Assembly: GCA_050084515.1 (NCBI GenBank)
Contig: CM114275.1
Location: 2,108,001 to 2,172,000, forward strand
Length of the DNA stretch: 64,000 nucleotides
Source of the DNA: Blasia pusilla
Taxonomy: Eukaryota > Marchantiophyta > Marchantiopsida > Blasiales
Reading direction: 5' to 3'
Shown piece after piece: positions 57,165 to 64,000 of this stretch. Position 1 is the stretch's first letter. Each line of letters starts with the position of its first letter. Below the pieces are notes generated by a model. The model had not been told where the DNA came from, did not search any database, and was given only the letters and a program-made list of their open reading frames with translations. Both the position numbers and the translations under genes were made by a program.

Positions 57165-59481
57165 TGTTGTGAACAAAGTAATAAATGAAGTCACATTGTC
57201 TCGTATACTAACTTGGTTGCTCCTCTATACTTAGCCTCTCTTGATTTTATTACATTCTAGGTTGCTTCTTTGAAGCCAAACTTATAACTATACTTCCCAA
57301 GAAGAAGAATTCACATTTGATATGACATAGTGTTAAACTATAATTGTTATCCCATATATATTAAGCCTTCAAGCGAATATATTTTCCAATTGAAAAAGGA
57401 AAATGGAAAAAAGTAGAGGAAATCCCTCCCTCGATCTATCTCACCCTATCTTTGTCTTAACAAGGAGTGGAATTAAGAAGGACATTTAAGAATCACCAAG
57501 GTAGTCATAGAGGAGGATGGAGGGAACTAAGAAGGTGAGGAAAAGCTAAAGAGGAAAGAACTAAGGTCCTTGCTCCTTCACAAGAGGATATAAAGAGTAT
57601 AGATACCAAGGATTTCACGGTATGTATAGTCAAGCTAGAGTAGGTAGTAGGCCTTGGTAGCTAGGCTATATGTATATTTAGGTGTCGAGAGGTTAGGAGT
57701 CACATATTGGCCTCCCTCAATGTGCACCCTATTGGTGGTTATTAATTTATTAAGAATGTGTTGTGTAGATTGGGGTGACCTATGTGCACAAGCCACCTCC
57801 TTCGAGCCTTAGGGATCTTGCGAGGTATATATCCCAAGTGGGGGTTGATCTTTTCATAGTTGAACCTTCTAAGTAAAGGTTAGGGCAAGGTGCTACCAAC
57901 ATGCATTAGACGTGTATCCCCTCAGGTCGAGGGTGGGTTACATCATTATTAAGTGTTATCTAAGAGCGGTGGGTTTCCCATTTGATTTACATCGTGTGCT
58001 CTATTTGTGTGATGATGTACATATGAGTTTGATGTGATATGTTTCATGTTGGTAGATGTTTGTATGTATGTGAAAACGATGAATATTATGTAGTGATGTG
58101 GATATGCTTATTGGGCTCATACATGAAAGAGAAAGAAGTGGAGTGAAGAAGAGGTAAGGGGGAAAGAAATAAAATAAGGATCCTTCCAATATGTCTTCAT
58201 CTTCAAGGAAATAAGAACCATTCTTGTGTATCTCCATAGGGAGGGATAAAGAGGGTATGGAAATGGAGGGAATAGACATAGACACACCATATGGATAGAA
58301 CGAGATAGAGGATCATAAAGAAGAGGAGGGGGCAAAGGCGAACATTATATCCATTCTCACATAGACGGGGTAAGGACAAACATTCTTCCCACTTAATTTC
58401 AATTCAAAGGGGAGTTTCAGATGCTATGCATTAGCAACCATACCCATTGCTCAATGTGTAGCTTGGGCATCGTCACCCTTCTTTAAGATAAAAACTTGAT
58501 TTAGGGAGGTTGAGATTATGTTTATAGTAGTAGAGTTAACATGGAAGGTCCTTTTGAGAGAGATGAGTGTGATGATGTTTTAATAGAAGCTATAGAACGT
58601 TGGAAGTGCTCAAATGAATTCAAGGATCTATGTGCTTACCTTGAGTTGTACTTGTCTTCTTCTTTAGATAATATGATCATACCATATGAAGGTAGAAATA
58701 CACCTTCCCAAAGTATATCTTCGAATTATTTTGCCTCTTAAACTCTTCTTTGCTCCATAAACACTAGCTTGATGATCACTTCTCAATTTATCAACGACAT
58801 TTGCTTTTTTGGGGGAATTTTTATTAGAAGAAGCCTTTTGTGCAAAATTTGTCACTCATTGCCTACCTTTGTATTAGAGGTTGTTAGCACCTCGAGTCAA
58901 AAAATATGGGGTTATCCGGTTCAAATCATGCCATAGATTCAACACGCAAAATCCAACATAAGGGAAAGAGACAACCTAAAGTACAAAAAAAGAATGAAGA
59001 GTGCAAGATAAAACCATAAAAATTGATGAGCCCCTCATACAACCAAAAACAAAATGGAGAACAATCATAAAATCCAGAAAACAACTGGTTGAGAAACATA
59101 GCATATAAAATTGTGTGTTTATCAAGCACTTCCCCAATTGAAAACTCAATACTAAAAAGCCTAGATGACGGGCAAATAAACATTGCTCAAAACTAAAGAG
59201 GTGAGACAACTCATTATAAAAAAACTAGTAAATCCCAACAAACTTTTTTGAGCCTTGCACCCATGGACATGATATCCCCTTTCTATTTATGCCAGTGTAG
59301 AGCGTATGCCTTACACATGGTTAGTAATCATGCTTCCTAAAAGTTCAAAAATTAATTTATTGTTGCTCATGCTATAACAATATCTTCTTGTTGTGCAACT
59401 ATCATGTGTCAAGCATAAGGTATTTTGCAAATCCAAAATATATCATTCCTTAATAATATAGACAAGAGAATTATTTAATAA
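57165..59481. other. AT-rich stretch, no gene recognised
   Basis: Only short frames (up to 94 codons), for example 58541-58741, which is acidic at its start but has no domain. Looks like decayed repeat DNA. Confidence 0.4.
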
Positions 59482-59669
59482 TCTATATTATTATGGGAGA
59501 GTGCCTTCTTGATTTTCAAACACCTCTTTGCTTGACACGTGGCAATTAGGACGCAAGAATTTTTTTTTGAATTTGTGTGCAACATCATTAATCTCTCCCC
59601 TTCACGGGCTATATACTAGCTCTTCAAACACTTTTTTATTTCTCGTGCATTGCACATGCACATTACTAG
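59482..59669 (+). mobile_element. Non-autonomous Helitron, copy 4 (complete, 188 bp)
   Basis: Starts TCTATATTATTATGGGAGAG after A (59481), has the terminal hairpin cgtgcattgcacatgcac, and ends CTAG (59666-59669) before T. The interior matches copy 2 (1958-2173) with a short deletion around the poly-T run. The A|T junctions and conserved ends support transposition as a unit. Confidence 0.85.
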
Positions 59670-60264
59670 TTATTTTTATATGAAATTTATTGTTGTTAAG
59701 GCATAAGCGCGACCTCATTTGGCTACCAAAATTTACATAGTTGACCTACCATGACCCACTCTTTCTAAATGTATCTTTCTTGTCAAAAATCATATCTTAG
59801 AAAAAATGAAACAAGTGCCTAATTGACAAGCCATGTGAACATTAATATGTGCCAGCCAGACTCCCATCCTTCGCGCGATGGGTATTTCCGTTCCAATGTG
59901 AGAGTTTACTCGAGCACATATGGTGTCACAAGGGAGATAGCTTTTCGGAGCGGCAACGGTGAAGAACAATCGACATTATAGTCGTCTTCACAAAGGACAT
60001 GCATCGATTCATCCCACTACTCATGGAGATACATGGGGCTACAAGACAGACATTTGACAGTCATCTACGTCACTCGAGAACTATGTCGTACACTTTTTTC
60101 ACTCTTAATAGCGGATCTCCATTGTTTTGCAGTATGCCTGAACCAACTGGCTTATGATGCATGCTCTCGCAAAGGTGTGGGAAAGGCCTTTGGTGGAATC
60201 CTTATAATTGGTTGTCACATTCTTTTAAGTGTCTAGCTGATTTTGTTTATGCTATTGACAAGGT
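59670..60264. other. No gene recognised
   Basis: A 67-codon frame at 60033-60236 shows no domain. The stretch ends at the LTR start at 60265. Confidence 0.4.
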
Positions 60265-60617
60265 TGTAACCATCCTTTGTTAGTCATAGTTAAGTTAGAA
60301 TCTATGACATGAAACGCATAAGTGGGAAAGAATCAACCAAAAAGAGAAAAGACAAGATACATGAGATAAAGATGAGAGTGGGGCCATAGGTTGGTGAAAA
60401 GGGAGATAAGGATGAGGTTGAGGAAGATGAGGTTGGGACATTAGACTCCAAAGGAGATTCTCTCATGCTATGAGAATAGGACATGTGGCATAAGGATAGG
60501 TAGAGCTAGTTTGTCTTCATTGTACCTATCTCTAAGTATATAAAGGAAGAGGAGAGGCCTTGAGGGCATGCTACCTTTGAGCAACTCTAGAGTGGTTCCG
60601 TGAACTGGAGAGTTACA
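60265..60617 (+). mobile_element. 5' LTR of Ty3/gypsy element C
   Basis: A 353-bp LTR bounded by TGTAAC (60265) and GTTACA (60617), perfect 6-bp inverted ends. It is followed one base later by the PBS. It contains TATATAAA at 60537-60544. A diverged relative lies at 50117-50580. The 3' LTR lies beyond the window. Confidence 0.8.
60537..60544 (+). promoter_or_regulatory. TATA box in LTR of element C
   Basis: TATATAAA followed by ggaagaggagagg, 81 bp before the LTR end, as expected for the U3/R promoter. Confidence 0.6.
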
Positions 60618-60618
60618 A

Positions 60619-60630
60619 TGGTATCAGAGC
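60619..60630 (+). promoter_or_regulatory. Primer binding site, initiator tRNA-Met
   Basis: TGGTATCAGAGC, the standard plant LTR-element PBS complementary to the 3' end of initiator tRNA-Met, one base after the LTR. It fixes both the LTR end and the element's orientation. Confidence 0.93.
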
Positions 60631-60777
60631 AAGGTTGCTCTTCCAACGAGAATGGATTACCCCTCTTGGAAGGATGACTAAGTAATGATATACTGTTTAG
60701 AGTAGATAGGTTGTTAGAGGCTGGTAGTGGCTATAGAGCTGCAAGTAGAGTAAGGAGGAAGGATTGTTTTGCAGGTA

Positions 60778-61200
60778 ATGGATGGAGGGGGAGCGAGAGT
60801 GGCTCCTAATTTCATGTTTCTTAATCCGTTCACCATCAAACTCTTATATGTAGATAGACACTGGTTCACGAGATACCTTGTATATCACTTTGGTGAAGTT
60901 TTCATGACGCAAGTGATGGAGTCTCGCTATCCGGTGATCCTCCCTATTGTTACATATGATTGTGTGTGGGATTGCACTATTTATATATTATTTTAGAGGA
61001 GATATGGGGAATGGATTTGAATAGGCCCCCACAAGTGTTTTTTAACACTCGATGTATAGTCCATGTGGTTTGTCAACCTAAGATAGCATATAGAGAGTTT
61101 ATGGTGAGGAAGTTTGGCCAAGAGTATTATAATGAAGTCATTGCTTCAACACTGCCTTTTGTAGTCCCTATTGTGCGAAATTGGCAGGTGTATATCTTGA
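60778..61200 (+). pseudogene. Conserved leader ORF between PBS and gag (copy 2), unknown function
   Basis: ATG at 60778 opens with MDGGGARVAPNFMFLNP, then KLLYVDRHWFTRYLVYHFGE, QVMES, PIVTY and WDCTIYIL. After a TAG and frame change it continues with MDLNRPPQVFFNTRCIV, AYREFMVRKFG, NEVIASTLPF and VVPIVRNWQ. It lies about 150 bp after the PBS and directly before gag. The same motifs in the same order occur at 50840-51235. The shared blocks, with many neutral-looking differences between them, argue for a protein once under selection. No family is recognised. The frame is broken, so this copy is inactive. Confidence 0.65.
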
Positions 61201-61212
61201 TCTTATATAAGA

Positions 61213-63333
61213 GTGATAGTAAAGGGTCAGGGGAAAGTCGGAGCGATCATGGAAGAAACTTTGAGGGATATGATTCGTGAATTGAGAGAGTTGAGAGTTG
61301 CATTTGATCAAAGTCAAAACCAAGTCCAAGAATTAGCGCAAGAAGTTGCTTCGGTCAGAAATATGAGAGTAGAGAGAGAGAGAGTTCTTCCGATAGGTGG
61401 GATGGAGACGAAAACCACGAGTGTCGTGACTTCTGGGGAGAGTGACGAAACCTTAAGGGCACCAGCATTGGAGGCCCAAGCAGCACAAAGAGTGATGGAG
61501 ATGAATGCTCAAGCCTCATTGATATTGAAAATGACAAAGGCATCCAAGGTAGAACCGTACAAAGGAAGTCGAGCCATGGGGGTATTAGAGGGTTAGATCA
61601 CTCGGATGGAAATCCATTTATCCCTTTTCAACATTGATGATCATATTGCAGGGATGTTCATAAGATCTTGGTTAATCGATCGAGCATTGACATGGTATCA
61701 AGGATGGGAGAGATCCTTGATTGAAACTACTCAACAAATTACATGGAGCAGAATGAAGCAAGGGCTGCTGCAAAATTTCCAAGCTGTGGATCCAATTCTC
61801 ACTGCTAGAATGAAATTATGGCGACTGGAGTAGAAAGGAACTATGGAGGACTACATCGAAGAGTTTCGTGACTTGCAGATACAAATCCGCGACATGAGTG
61901 GGCCAGAAGCTCTCGATCTGTTTAAGAGAGGTTTGAAGAAGAAGGTGCGTCAAGAGGTGATTTGAGACAACCCAAAAGATATCAATGAAGCAATCGCATG
62001 TGCCCAACGTATGGCAAATGTGTACGAAGGAGGAGGAGAGGTGGTTGCTTCCATGAACAACCACTATGGACCCATACCCATGGAGTTGGGTAACCTTCGA
62101 GCACGAGATGGTTATGCGCCGCGAAGGTATAATGGAAGGGTGCCAATGGAGAGAGATTGGAACCCCAATATACAAGGGATTGCTCCTCGAACCGACGGGG
62201 TCGGGGTTCCTAGAGGAGGGAGAGAATTCAAAGTCCGAAGAGATACACGCCAATGTTTTGAGTGTGGTAGATATGGTCATATAGCCATGAATTATCGTCT
62301 TCGTAGGCTCGGAAATAGGCCATATCGTCGCCCCCTTAATCATCTTGAAGGAGGGCATATGCAGGAAGATGACGAAGAAGGCGGACCTCGTGGAAACGCC
62401 AACCACGATGTCGCGCCTCGCGGATATACTGGTTCTAACAAAAAGAGGAAAGGCGAGGGTCGACACAAACATGTGGAGGTAAATGGTTTGAAGAGAGGAG
62501 AAACACGTCTAATTGTTATAGACGGGGAAGTAGAAGGATCCCAAGTTAGAGTGTTGATTGATCCTAGGGCGATAGAAAACTTCCTTTCAAGAGCCATAGC
62601 TATAAAATTGGGCTTAGCTTTAGAGAGGGATCAAAAAGAAGAGGTAGAATTACCAAACGCGCAAACAGAAAAGATTGAGAAGCTTCCTCAAAGGGTAGAG
62701 TTGAGGATAGGAAAATATCTGGAAGAGTTGGAGATAAAGGTTATTAGGTTAGCACGTTATGATGTTATCTTGGGAATGCCTTGGATGGAACAGTATAATC
62801 TACAGGTAGATTGGAGAAAAAAGATTGTGAAGACCCGAGAGTGGAAGCTTTACGGAGACAGAGTCAGATCACATCCTAAAACCCTACCCCTATATGTAAT
62901 AGGAAAAACCTCCATCAAACATCAAGATGTATGTTTCCTAGGTTTAATAAGAGATGTTTATGGTTTGAAAAAATATTCAGAGGTACCAAATGAGTTGAGA
63001 GAAGTATTGGAGGAATACAAAGATGTATTCCCAAATGATTTACCATCAGGGTTACCACCCAAACGGAGGGTAGACCACAAGATTGAGATCCTTCCTGGAA
63101 GCACACCACCATGTAAAGCTCCTTACCGCTCAGCTCCAAGAGAATTAGAAGAATGCAAAGCCCAAGTGGAGGAGATGTTGCAGAAAGGCTTCATCCAACC
63201 AAGCGTCTCGCCATATGGAGCCCCTGTCCTTTTTGTGAAAAAGAAGGATGTAAGCATGCGATTGTGTATCGACTATCGAGCACTGAATCAACAAACAGTC
63301 AAAAAACAAATATCCATTACCAAGAATGGATGA
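61213..63333 (+). pseudogene. Gag-protease-RT start of element C (one frame, three in-frame stops)
   Basis: A single reading frame from about 61213 to 63333 is interrupted only by TAG 61594-61596, TAG 61831-61833 and TGA at about 61963. Gag: coiled-coil start (about 61250-61380, RELRELRVAFDQSQNQVQEL), then a capsid-like core with WLIDRALTWYQGWE, EDYIEEFRDLQIQI and LFKRGLKKKVRQEV. The zinc knuckle [14 protein letters not shown] has Tyr in place of the last Cys. Protease: [17 protein letters not shown] has DPR where D-S-G is required, followed by [12 protein letters not shown]. The RT start then reads [32 protein letters not shown] and [14 protein letters not shown] before a frame change. All three enzymes' key sites seen so far are damaged. 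Confidence 0.85.
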
Positions 63334-64000
63334 TTTGTTCGACCAACTACAAGGAGCAAAATACTTCACCAAACTTGACCTCACTGGAGAGCGGCTACAA
63401 CCAAATTGAAGTGCGGATGAAGATGTGCACAAGACTGTTTTTCGTACTAGGTATGGACACTTTGAATACTTAGTCATGCCATTTGGTCTTACTAATGCAC
63501 CTGCAACCTTTATGGGCCTAATGAATGATATCTTTCGTCCATATTTAGACAAGTCTGTCATTGTATTCTTAGATGATATCTTAGTCTATAGTAAAACGAT
63601 AGAGGAGCATATAAATCATCTACGAGAAGTCCTTCAAATCCTAAGAGATGATGAGTTGTATGCTAAAGCGTCAAAATGTGAGTTCGGTAAAACAGAAATT
63701 GATTATCTAGGGCATCGAGTAAGCGCAGAAGGTATCCAAGTGATGAGTGAGAAGGTAGAAGCGATCCAAAAATGGAGTGCACCTGAGGATCAAACTCAAT
63801 TGAAAAGTTTTCTAGGGTTAACAGGATTCTATCGAAGATTTGTCAAAGGTTTTGCTCAAATTGCACAATCCTTAACAACTTTACTAGGGAAAGGACAAAA
63901 ATGGAATTGGGGCACATCACAAGAGATTGCTTTTCAATCATTAAAGGATGCCTTGATCAAAGCCCCTATATTGAAGTGGTATGATCCTAAGGAGGATATT
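63334..64000 (+). pseudogene. Reverse transcriptase / RNase H start of element C, runs off window end
   Basis: After frame changes at about 63300-63430 the RT continues: [19 protein letters not shown], then [32 protein letters not shown] (catalytic YxDD-type box as FLDD, about 63560-63586), [12 protein letters not shown], and [19 protein letters not shown] in the RNase H tether. The last frame stays open from about 63430 to 64000, with no ATG at its start. FLDD replaces YLDD of element B. Integrase and the 3' LTR should lie beyond the window. Confidence 0.85.

Noticed and set aside
60033-60236. Small hydrophobic frame before the element C LTR
   Set aside because: 67 codons, no conserved motif or context; not supported.

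Overview
This window is nuclear DNA from a land plant. It carries a spliced ZAR1-type LRR receptor-like kinase, a class I (CPYC) plant glutaredoxin with four exons, a plant-type multi-span membrane protein, Ty3/gypsy LTR elements using the initiator-Met PBS, a two-gene-looking Mutator-like region, CTAG-ending non-autonomous Helitrons and a decayed LINE-like RT. The sparse genes and the kinds of elements make me lean towards a non-flowering lineage (bryophyte, lycophyte or fern), but that is an impression and not something the sequence proves.

Layout. 1-15.4 kb is mostly unrecognisable AT-rich repeat debris. It contains an end-to-end row of three small Helitrons (1748-2364) and a LINE-like RT relic (about 8.7-9.2 kb, minus). 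15.5-18.3 kb holds the LRR receptor kinase (three exons, +). 21.2-22.2 kb holds a single-exon membrane protein (+). 22.6-30.4 kb is a repeat mosaic with two pairs of inverted dispersed repeats, a miRNA-like foldback, a perfect short hairpin and an antisense Ty3/gypsy RT relic that no long ORF reveals. 30.4-34.6 kb is a gag/protease element whose last readable part resembles motif I of a C5-cytosine DNA methyltransferase, cut off by a CTCCT microsatellite. 34.8-39.1 kb is a multi-exon + strand gene with a C2H2 finger. It faces, tail to tail, a minus-strand MULE transposase with a SWIM finger (44.24-41.28 kb). Convergent pairs of this kind are known from autonomous Mutator elements. 47.0-49.04 kb is the glutaredoxin gene (minus). 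50.1-57.2 kb is a composite LTR-element region: a 5' LTR and leader ORF of one family, then a chromovirus-like pol, chromodomain and 3' LTR of another. 60.3 kb to the window end is a second copy of the first family: LTR, PBS, leader ORF, gag-protease-RT, running off the edge.

The three ordinary genes (kinase, membrane protein, glutaredoxin) are intact and show no sign of acting together. The transposable elements are all damaged, and many of the breaks are in-frame TAG/TGA codons rather than indels, as expected for deamination of methylated cytosines. The most interesting items are the methyltransferase-like segment in a retroelement, the conserved uncharacterised ORF between PBS and gag shared by two elements, and the possible two-gene MULE. 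No rRNA, tRNA, CRISPR or bacterial operon features were seen.
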